Part shown: piece by piece, positions 21,781 to 30,000 of the stretch
How positions within the stretch are numbered: the first letter of the stretch is position 1
How the letters are laid out: every line of letters starts with the position of its first letter
NCBI GenBank assembly: GCA_018398765.1
Contig: JAHBMJ010003326.1
Coordinates: 79,560-109,559 of the forward strand
Direction of reading: 5' to 3'
Source of the DNA: Chromera velia
Lineage: Eukaryota; Sar; Chromeraceae
DNA length: 30,000 nt
The notes under the pieces: generated by a model
Seen by the model: the letters and a program-made list of their open reading frames with translations, nothing else
Databases searched by the model: none
What the model was told of the DNA's origin: nothing
Translations under genes and position numbers: made by a program

Positions 21781-22740
21781 GCGGAGGGAAAGGAAGCTGT
21801 ACGTGTGAGTGCAAGAAGCGTGACTTACAGAGAAAACTTGTAATAAAAGGAGGAGTGGGGGGAAGGGTAACAAGGAAAAGACGAGCGCACAGTGACATGC
21901 GCAAGAGAGGACTGAATGGCTCTTCCCGTTTCCCTTCCCCGCTGTGTCAATCATTTCATGTAGGAGAATGCCCTTCCCTGTCGAATGTACCCTCTATGCA
22001 ATGCACGAATTGATCTGCGTGTTGAGCCCGACGGTGTCACCGAATTTCCAGAATGAGCTCTGGAAACTCAGAGAACGAAACCCAAGGTCATCGAGCCGGA
22101 GTCGTCAGCGACCGCGGTGAGAGAAGACGAACCGAACAGACTGACACCGTGCGACACGAGAGAGAGAATGAATGAAATGAATGAATAGGTGCATGGATGC
22201 GTGAATGAGTGACGAAGTGATAAGTGCATGCATGAATGATGAGTGGATGAGTGTGTGCGTGATTGAATGAGTGCTAAAGAATGAAAGAGCGAGAGTGGGG
22301 AGGGGGGACATCAACCGAGAAAGCAAAAACAGCTTTCGGCCCTGCAGGCAGATCCAAAGAGTTTGCGGCCTTCCGTCTCTCGTTCGATCCCTTGCATGCA
22401 CTGCTTGTTGTCTTCCATCTGTCATGTGCGTATGTGTGCGTACACGCAAGACTGTTAGCCAACTTGAAGCAACGACGCTCATGCATCCGCAGTCCGAGCA
22501 TCGATGGACTGGGCGTTCCGCTGCAGCAGTCCGAATTCTTCTTCAAAATTTATCCTCCCTTCATGCCTACGCACGTAGACATGTTCGCGTTCCATCTCAT
22601 GCGTCTGCATAGGAATACACGCTACCATACACGCATTCTTCCGGTCAAACTGACTGTGAATGTCACCATGAGGATCGACAATGATGACGTTTTGTGGATC
22701 GACAGCGGTTTTCTTCATAGAGACCGTGACCGAAAATGAA
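21781..22740. other. Intergenic region downstream of cysteine-rich gene
   Basis: The 3' flank, then a degenerate TGAA-type repeat (22164-22275) and two TGCATGCA sites (22225, 22393). A 152-codon open frame at 22281-22739 has no recognisable domain or splice support and is not called. Confidence 0.5.
22164..22275. repeat. Degenerate TGAA/TGAG tetranucleotide repeat
   Basis: GAATGAATGAA-type units with substitutions such as GGATG and GAGTG spread over about 110 bp. Confidence 0.7.
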
Positions 22741-23885
22741 CGTATATATGAATACGTGGACCGCAAGTAACAGAATTCAGTCAAATCATCAGGGTTTATA
22801 AATCTAGTTATAAAATTCACCGGCTTTAAGTGCCTCAATTCAATAAAAATTTTCTAAAATAAGTAAATTTCATATTTTTTTATGTTTCAAAATCAAGATG
22901 AAATCACATAAGAATTTATTTGCACAGCCTGAGCTCTAGCACGCGTCGATTTAATATGCATATATTTAGGATAGTTTAGGAATGCAAAAAAAGTTTTTAA
23001 AGAATTCAATTATGTATTAACATTGTCCGAGTCGCTAAACATTTTCTCTGACATCATCTAGGACATCATAAACACTGCATGAAATCAGGCTTTAATCAGT
23101 GTTGAAAACCACTAAAAGCTGGCATTCAATAACATTTAACATCGCTAATTAATAGATCACATAGTTATTACGCGTCTCAATTTAAATGGTCACGTCTGAC
23201 GGTCTATAAGATATCCTATTGATGGGTTAAAGTTGTCTTAAACTTGATTATATTAATATATGATTATATTTATATCTATCACTATATGAATACGAAGCTA
23301 GATACGAAGTAACCTAAAGTGATGGTTCTAGTCCTAGTTCTAGTCGGATCTATAGCGTGTCTAGTAGCGTGTATACATGGACTTACTCAAATGATGATAT
23401 TAATATAAAGTTTTGATCGTACGCCGTGTGGTAATGGCACTTTAGAAACGGTAGCACCAAATTAACGCATCCCGTCAGTTTTGCTGGCAATTTTGTTACC
23501 TTAAATTTTTTCCCATTCTGCGCTGAAATCATCTGAGAAGCCGCAATACTGCTCCGAATACTGTTGAGTGGGCAGATGGCCGGGGGTTGGTCCCCAGGAG
23601 ACTTTCAGACAGCTGCATGGTGGCATCAAGGTGCTTTCCTTTGACCATTCTTTGACGGTTAGAGAAAGCACTTTGCACACAACCGTAGCTCTGAGAAAAC
23701 CGACAAAAATTCCGGAAAAGTGTTGCATTCCAAATGCTTTCAATTGTGTACCACAATCCTGAGAAGTAGAAGGAATGAACTGCGACACTCTCCTTTGAGT
23801 CCCTTCGCCTTCATGATTTGGGGAGAGGATCAAATTGAGGAGAAAGGTCCGAGGGCTATTCCCAGTCTTTCAAGAGCTAGCTAGA
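22741..23885. other. AT-rich intergenic block, then 3' flank of the small cysteine-rich gene
   Basis: About 22800-23510 is strongly AT-rich with no coding signal. 23500-23833 is GC-balanced with open frames on both strands but no recognisable protein, perhaps an old repeat. Confidence 0.5.
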
Positions 23886-24524
23886 TCATTTCAGCTTGGC
23901 CCCGCACCCACAGCATCGATTCATCTTCTTCGCACACCCATTGCACATACACATATAGTCCAATAGAGTGCTCCCTTCACCCAGACGCGGAGGTCCTTTT
24001 CTTGCAGAATCGTCCTTGCAGAAGGAACAGGACCCGCAGTAGGGGTGTTGGCACATCGGCTGGTGCTCGCACTCTGTGCAGTGCCCAGGAGACATCTGGG
24101 AAGCCTTCGTCGTGGTGTCTGGCAATTTGAACCCCTCCATTCTCTCGTGGTGCGCCTTGGCCATCCTTGCGCCTGCTTCTGCTTTGCCCGTCCGCTTCGG
24201 CTTTGCTTTGGGTACTCTGAAGTCGGAATTCTCACTCGCCTCAGCGAAGTACTCCAGGCCGATGTCTCCGAAGGTTTCTTCCAACTCCTTCCAGACCTCC
24301 AGGTCTCTCTTTGAGGGCTCCCAGTCAGCCCATCCAGCGTCCACCATCTTCTGAGCAAAGACCTTCGCCTGCGCAAAAGAGATGCTTCCCGTCTCTTGGG
24401 GGTCGAGGGATTTCCATATCTTTTTGAACAGAGGACGGTAGGAGTCGTGGAACTTGGAGAAACCGGAGTATTTCTCAGCGACGTCTATGGCGTCGTCTAG
24501 CTTTGCATCAAATTTCGACCCCAT
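23886..24524 (-). CDS. Cysteine-rich protein with degenerate EF-hand, 212 aa, single exon
   Basis: The protein starts MGSKFDAKLDDAIDVAEKY at 24524 and ends at a TGA at 23886, with no intron needed. The same frame stays open upstream to an ATG at 24767, which would add a basic 81-residue leader with the look of a transit peptide; I prefer the shorter start because the extension is not conserved in style with the body. The first half is helical and contains a loop DPQETGSISFAQ, EF-hand-like but with Gln instead of Glu at position 12, so calcium binding is uncertain. A basic linker follows. The last 70 residues hold about 14 cysteines and end with C194-x2-C197-A-x3-N202-x-C204-x2-C207, the same spacing as in the gene at 20327-21780. 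It is probably a zinc-binding adaptor. No named family is recognised. Confidence 0.75.
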   Translation of the reverse strand: MGSKFDAKLDDAIDVAEKYSGFSKFHDSYRPLFKKIWKSLDPQETGSISFAQAKVFAQKMVDAGWADWEPSKRDLEVWKELEETFGDIGLEYFAEASENSDFRVPKAKPKRTGKAEAGARMAKAHHERMEGFKLPDTTTKASQMSPGHCTECEHQPMCQHPYCGSCSFCKDDSARKGPPRLGEGSTLLDYMCMCNGCAKKMNRCCGCGAKLK

Positions 24525-25151
24525 CGGAATCAATAACTTGGGAGGACTGTTCGGTTGTCGTGCTTGAGTGTATAACTTTTCTGATCCGCCTGTTTGCGAT
24601 ACAACGGAGGACAAACTCGTGAAAGTTCCTCTTGTGTTCAGCGCACAATGATACCTATTAATACTTGCTGTCAGACAAGCGTTACGCAAGGTCACAAGGT
24701 GATCTCGTCCGATTCGCCGGAATCTGACCGCTCTGAATGAAAATCGATTCAGGCAGCATGCATGCATGCAGTGACTGACCTTTGTAACAATTCGACTGCA
24801 TGGAGCTATGCCGAGCTACCCGAATTGAGTGCGCATCCGTCTGAGCCGTCTCCTCCGTCGGATCAGCAGTCGCCAGTCGGCCTCCTCTCCACAAATGCCC
24901 CTTCCTCCAAGCATCTGGCATGAATCTGGTATTCATGTAGCCTGGGTAGAAGTCAATGGAGCTCTGGATAAAATCTCGGCAGTGGGTCGGCCAAGCCCTG
25001 CAAAAGTCAGTGTTGCAATATATTTGTCAACATATACAGAAGACGCGGCCGCGGATCGCCGTCTCCGCCCCCTGTTGTTGTAGAGTACCTGAATTAAATT
25101 GCTGTTTTGCTCCTTGCCCACTCTAACCCCGGTCTTGCGTGGTCAGATTCA
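24525..25151. promoter_or_regulatory. Divergent promoter region
   Basis: This 627-bp gap lies between the minus-strand cysteine-rich gene and the plus-strand flavin oxidoreductase gene. It contains a doubled TGCATGCA (24759-24770). If the longer start at 24767 is used, that motif would overlap the leader's start codon. Confidence 0.5.
24759..24770. promoter_or_regulatory. Double TGCATGCA (TGCATGCATGCA)
   Basis: Two overlapping copies of the palindrome, 235 bp from one start and about 380 bp from the other. ApiAP2-type word; role inferred. Confidence 0.4.
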
Positions 25152-28042
25152 ATGCGCGGGAGCCATATAACGGGGTCTCTGTTTTTTTCGTTACTGGGCA
25201 CCTGCGATGGCACTCTCCTGAACGCCTTTCATTCTCGTTGCTCTGTCCGGATGGTGTCCTTTTCCTCAAAGTGTCCGCGTCTGCTGTCGCCCTTCAGCTT
25301 GCGGGGGCTAGATTTGAAGAACCGGGTGGTCATGGCTCCGCTCACACGTTCTCGTGCGGGGTCCGAAAGAATTCCGAATGATTTGATGGCGGAGTATTAC
25401 AGACAGAGAGCGTCGTGCGGTCTGATCATCTCAGAAGCAACCACCGTCTCCCAGCAGGCCAACGGGTGGGTGGACTCCCCAGGAATTTACACGGACGAAA
25501 TGAGGGATGGGTGGAAGAAGGTCACAGAAGCCGTGCATTCTAGAGGGGGGAAAATATTTTGTCAACTCTGGCACATGGGACGGGCAGCACACAGTGAGTG
25601 GGTGAGTCAGCATGGGGGGCAATCAGCCAGACAGACAGTCTGACAGTGGCTCAGTAAGGTCCTGATGCCAATCAGTCCACACACAAGACAGTCAGGTGGA
25701 TGTTACATCATCGAAGGATGAGTCACTAAAGGGATCAGCGGCCCGGAAAACTTCATTGTCTAACTTTCCGTTCTTTTTTTTCTGTTCTGACTGTGTGTCT
25801 GCATTTTCCGTTCTTGCGTCTCGGAGCATGACTGTGTGAGACAAGTCTGTGCCTGCAGGGGCATGAGTCCATCTTGGTCTAGAGCTCAAGCATGTCGCCT
25901 GTCGTTCTTCTCCCACCCCTCGGGTGTTCGTTCACGTGTTTGTATGCGAGTATGCATGTATATTGTTACATGTGTGTCATGTGAAAATGTTCACAGGTTC
26001 CTTCAACAATCGCGAGACCCCTGTGAGTGCGTCCTCCATTCGCATGAACGTGGAGCTCCTGAGACGGGCAGACAACAAAAAGGTGGCACCAGAGACCCCG
26101 AGAGCGCTCTCGACCGAGGAGATCCCCCATCTTATAGAGACTTACAGGAGGGCAGCTTTGAGGGCGAAAGAAGCAAATTTCGACGGGATAGAGATCCACT
26201 CTGCGAACGGGTGGGTCCATAGACAGAAGAATTCATGAGACTGATGATTCTATCGGGTGTGTCTGATCAGGTATTGCAATGAACTGGGCCCCCATCCATC
26301 TGCATGTGCAGAGTGGGTGTGTGCAGAGTGGGTGGGTGCATTGAGTGAAGTGGTCATCTCCAAAATCAGGTGTGTGGGGGTGGTGGTCAGACAAAATCTA
26401 GGGCGCTGCGTTAACTGTGTGAACAGAGCAACAGCTAGTTGATTCAGGTAAATGCCACTCTGTGCTTTCTGGGTTTTTCTTTCTTTCCTTTGCTTCACGG
26501 AGACACAAAGGAGGAGAAAGTGGGGGGACACCGAAGAAGAGCGTTTTTCCAGCCCACCTTCCGTCCTTATTGCTCCTGCTGATTTTGATGTTCAAACAGA
26601 ATCAAGTTGAATCAGTGAGCAACACACCTTCTCAGAGGATTATGTGGGTGCATTTTTGGACAGCATGATTGCGCCTTGCTGTTGTATCTGATGGAAGGTT
26701 GTCACATTCTGAAGTCTCGCAATTTTTCTTTTTGTCTCGGCCTCCCTTCAATGAATGCAGGTACCTGCTCGACCAGTTCCTCCAATCCAAAACAAACCAC
26801 AGAACAGACGCGTATGGGGGGAGCCTCCCTAATCGGTGCCGGTTGCTACTTGAGATCTTTGATGCCACAGCGGCTGCCTGGGGGGACCCTGGCAGGGTGG
26901 GCGTGCGTCTGTCACCCAATGGCGGCATCAACGACATGGGATCTGAGGACTATCGGTCGGTCGGTTGGTGAAAGACCGAATGGGATGCATGGTAGATGAT
27001 GTTTGGTGCTGTGGGTTTTGTTTTGCTCTGGCTTCGTGAGTTGATCGACGATGCCGTTTTGTGCTGTTCTTTAAAAGACTTTTCTGATCGGAGTAAATCT
27101 TCTTCATTCTCTTTCGTCTCTCCCTTTTTGATCGGTGCATGTGATCTTTGAGAGAAGAATTACTGGATGGCCGAATTGCATGATTTGCTTTCTAGCCAAC
27201 GCGTTTGATCGGTGTGTCTGAAGAAGTGCCCCACCAACCAGGAGGCCACATGCAGCTGTAGGCGCGCATGTATGGTGGCCTTTGATGAATGAAGAAACGA
27301 AGCAGGAGAGCCTTTGTTTTTGCTGAATCACCTGTGGTCTTTCTACCCGTTAATTCCCTGCAGGGAAACGTTTCTCTACGCGGCATCTCAGCTGTCCCCT
27401 CTACAACCTGCCTACCTCCACGTGATGGACGGACTCAAGTTTGGCTTTCATGAGCTGGGAGAGGCAATGACACTCAAGGACTTTCGGTCGGTCGGTCGAT
27501 CCAGTGCAGTTTTGCCTGTGCCTGAATGGCCTTCCTTCCTTCCTTCCTTTGTTTCCTCTCTGTCTAATGCTTTGAGTGAAGTACGCATCGGGTTGCGCTC
27601 TGACTCGCTCGGTCTGCGCATTGCTTTCTACACATCCCGCCTGCCGGTGGAGTTGCCTAAGCCGTTGTCAAAAATCTGTCTGTCCGGTCGCATTTTGATG
27701 GCGCTTTACAATATCTGACAATCAAACAGTGCGCACACGAATCCTCATGATGTTCCATGCAGGGGTGTTTTCGAAGGGCCACTGATGGGCAATTGTGGGT
27801 ACGAACAGGAGAGCGCAGAGGAAATGATAGCCTCGGGGGATGCAGACTTGATTTCCTTTGGACGGCCTCTGATCAGCAATCCAGACCTGGTGGAACGCTT
27901 TGAAGTGGGGGCGCCACTGAACCCCCCTGCTGACGTTACTGTGTACTATGCTCTGATCGGTGAAAAAGGGTACACCGACTTCCCGACACTGACAGAGGAA
28001 GAAAAGGGCCAGATAAAAAACAATGCGGGAACAACGCTTTGA
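25152..28042 (+). CDS. Old Yellow Enzyme-family NAD(P)H:flavin oxidoreductase (OPR-like), 5 exons
   Basis: The exons are 25152-25593, 25997-26210, 26761-26955, 27364-27486 and 27763-28042, all GT-AG with agreeing phases, giving 417 residues (384 from the internal ATG at 25251). This family uses FMN and NAD(P)H to reduce the C=C bond of alpha,beta-unsaturated carbonyls, such as 12-oxophytodienoate in plants. Visible signatures are KNRVVMAPLTRSRA, CGLIISEATTVSQQANGW, QLWHMGRAAHS, IHSANGYLLDQFL with the substrate-binding His215/Asn218 pair and Tyr220, TDAYGGSLPNRCR, VRLSPNG and the FMN-phosphate segment FGRPLISNPDL, ending YTDFPTL. Length is normal for the family. The extra 33 residues before Met34 contain a hydrophobic stretch (SLFFSLLG), possibly a signal or plastid leader; otherwise translation starts at 25251 and the enzyme is cytosolic. 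Confidence 0.95.
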
Positions 28043-29509
28043 TCATAACTTGTCATACTTCTAATTTGTTGTTTTCATGAATTATTATCATCATTCATCA
28101 TCGTTATGGGACGATACATGACCGCCTAGCGTTCAGTTGGTTCGATATGCAGCTGCACACACTGCTAGGGCAGTCTTCTCCTTTGAAGGAAGGTGACACA
28201 GGCAAAAACGGTTTCCGATCCTATAACCGCTACTCATTGAATTTTTATGCTGAAACTTAGTAGAAAATTGGCGATCAAAGTGTTTTTTAAGCTAAAATTA
28301 TTGTTTAAACAGTTTTGAGTTCATCACTTAGACTATGACTTAGTTAATATTTTAAGAATGTGAGCTAATAGGATTAGGATTAGGATTAGGATTTATGTCC
28401 GGAGGATTGACCTCCCACCCCAATGCCGAATGTCCGACGTGCAGCTCCTAAGAAAAACGTCTAGACGCATCAGACCTCCCTGGCCGGCCCACACAGGTCT
28501 AGCCTGTGCTGTAAACGGTTTACAATTGAAGAAAAAGCACACACGGCATCATTTTTCCTTTATCTGAATGGCTTTCTTGTTCCGATCTGAGGCCATCTGA
28601 CAGAGGGGCAAAAGGCTGCCAAAAGTAAAATATGAGCCAATTCAGTAATCAAGCAAAAATTGAAGCAATGTAGGCTAAAATTGAGCCGATTGAGCTAAAT
28701 AGCCAACTAATTTAACATAAAAAATGATCGTAAACTAACAAGTTAGGACACATCTAGCTAGCTAACAAAATATCATAATTGGTCGATAATCATCGATCGA
28801 TTATTTGTTTGAAAGGATCCTGTTCTGTTTCTTGTATTTTTTTTTTATATGAAGGGGTTACAAAAACAGTTGCTTTCACACAAATTGTAATAAGAGATAG
28901 ACCCGATTAACAAAGAGAAAAAAAAAATTAAACAGAATAAAACAGAGAATTAAAGAAATACAGTTCACCAAATCTGACTAAAAACCAACGTCGAATGAAA
29001 ACAGAGGCGGGAAAGAAGGATCATTGCAGTAGTTTTGTACGTACTATTTTGACTATGGTTGCTGTTTTGGTATAGTGCCTCCCTGCCGTCCGCCTGCCCA
29101 AGCAGCTGCGTGGGCCCCACACAATTCCGGCTCCGTTTGTCTGTGCGCGAATCCGGTTGGGGACGCACTCATGCAGTGCGGCAGGCCGCACACGCGCGCA
29201 CGCGAAGTACGTGATCGCGCAATACAGATCCACATTTTTTTTTTTTCTTTAAAGCGCTAAAAAAATATGTATATACATCTCAATTGCATACAGAAACAGA
29301 GATACTTTCAGCTGGCATCTTCTGACCTGCACTTCTGATCGGGAGACACGTTCTTCCGCTTTGAGAGCGATCAGAGCTGTGTGACGATTTTCTTCTGTAC
29401 GCAGAAAACCCTTCAACAAGCTGTGTGCCTGAAAACTCAAAGTTTCTATCAGAATCGATCGAACCCATCCGTCCACACGTGAAGCAGAGAACGTTCGCTG
29501 TGGTCGACA
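28043..29509. other. AT-rich intergenic region
   Basis: There is no supportable gene. It contains an interstitial TTAGGA repeat (about 28370-28392), A/T homopolymers near 28840 and 28918, and from about 29060 a GC-richer stretch that is the 5' flank of the transporter gene. Confidence 0.6.
28370..28392 (+). repeat. Short TTAGGA hexamer array
   Basis: Four units of GGATTA/TTAGGA. It resembles but does not equal common telomere hexamers or the TTTAGGG heptamer. Confidence 0.75.
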
Positions 29510-30000
29510 ATGGCAGGCGGCTGTCGAAAACTCGGAGTCAGTTCGCAATCAGAGGGAGGAGGCTACAGACATGTGACCATTCGGCTGTTCGATTGTGTAC
29601 CTGAACACGCAACTCGCATTGGTTTTCAGATTAATGTGAAAAATGGGGAAGATATGGAAGTTCATCCGTCGTATCCAAATGTGTCTACCTCTCCGTGTGT
29701 GCAGGCTGTTCTGTGGAAGAACGTCAAGCTCAAGCAGAGGGCTTGGTTCTCCACCCTGGTTGAGATCGTTGCCCCAATTGTCATTGTGGCTATCTTCATC
29801 GCCCTCAAGGACCTTACTTCAAGAGTCAGTCAACAGAGTCCGCCCTCGCGTCGACCTCACCGATACATATGACTTACCTGACTGAACGCATGCACCCCCC
29901 TTTGTGCACTGTTTGCAGAAAACCATCCCTGCCCAGAACTACGCAGCCGCCAAATGGGATTTGGCACAGTGGGCTTCCTACAACCCTGAAAGTCTGAGGA
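29510..30000 (+). CDS. ABCA-type ABC transporter, N-terminal part (gene continues off right edge)
   Basis: The model is exon 1 at 29510-29536 (27 nt), exon 2 at 29705-29824 and exon 3 from 29919 past the window end, with donors GTCAGT and GTCAGT and acceptors GTGCAG and TTGCAG, all phase 0. Joined, the start reads MAGGCRKLGAVLWKNVKLKQ, then a first membrane helix (STLVEIVAPIVIVAIFIALK), then KTIPAQNYAAAKW. This matches the N-terminus of subfamily A exporters: short cytosolic start, LLWKN-like motif, one helix, then a large extracellular loop. Such proteins move lipids across membranes using ATP. The nucleotide-binding domains would lie to the right and are not visible. An alternative is reading straight through 29510-29870 without intron 1, which gives an atypical leader. 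Confidence 0.72.

Noticed and set aside
22281-22739. 152-codon plus-strand open frame
   Set aside because: It has no recognisable domain, lies over a degenerate repeat flank, and has atypical composition.
23501-23833. 110-codon minus-strand open frame
   Set aside because: It has no motif, and overlapping open frames on the other strand are equally plausible; probably non-coding.
29643-29704. ATG at 29643 (MGKIWKFIRRIQ) as start of the ABC transporter
   Set aside because: It looks like an ABCA start, but it cannot join the LWKN exon in frame with a real intron, whereas ATG 29510 with a GTCAGT donor can.
1-30000. tRNA, rRNA, CRISPR or bacterial operon features
   Set aside because: I looked for cloverleaf-like or rRNA-like stretches and regular spacer arrays and saw none. 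Introns show the DNA is eukaryotic.

Overview
This is nuclear DNA of a eukaryote with intron-rich genes. All gene models here were built by eye from splice signals, reading-frame phase and protein motifs. Genes have mostly short exons, GT-AG introns ending in GCAG, many CA/GA/CT microsatellites inside introns, about 50% GC in genic parts, and AT-rich blocks between genes. The palindrome TGCATGCA is strongly over-represented. This motif is known as a target of some ApiAP2 factors, so together with the intron density and gene content it suggests an alveolate, perhaps a chromerid alga (Chromera-like). That assignment is an inference and was not tested against a database.

Layout from left to right. 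At 145-1535 (minus) lies the 5' part of a secreted cysteine-rich protein with PSI-like GCGW units; it runs off the left edge. At 2440-3205 (plus) is a frame-broken ankyrin-repeat remnant. At 3366-3774 (plus) is a second coding remnant that uses all three frames. At 3780-6660 is an AT-rich island holding a 1.5-kb foldback element (4339-5851) with arms of about 475 bp and TA target duplications. At 6666-15262 (minus) is a 17-exon gene for a protein of about 1108 residues with two cyclic-nucleotide-binding domains, the second split by a long acidic/Ser-rich insertion. At 15849-18950 (plus) is a five-exon SET-domain methyltransferase, divergent from the previous gene. At 20327-21780 (plus) is a four-exon cysteine-rich protein. 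At 23886-24524 (minus) is a smaller cysteine-rich protein with a degenerate EF-hand; it shares an identically spaced zinc-binding-type motif with the previous one. At 25152-28042 (plus) is a five-exon Old Yellow Enzyme-family flavin oxidoreductase. At 29510-30000 (plus) is the start of an ABCA-type ABC transporter, running off the right edge.

The genes do not form one pathway. The common threads are regulatory and structural. TGCATGCA sits in three of the gene-start regions. Splice donors follow GTNNG, with C at +3 unusually often. Two cysteine-rich genes face each other tail to tail and look related. The most notable items are the cysteine-motif pair, the interrupted cyclic-nucleotide-binding domain, the foldback element carrying a gene-like fragment, and the TGCATGCA enrichment.
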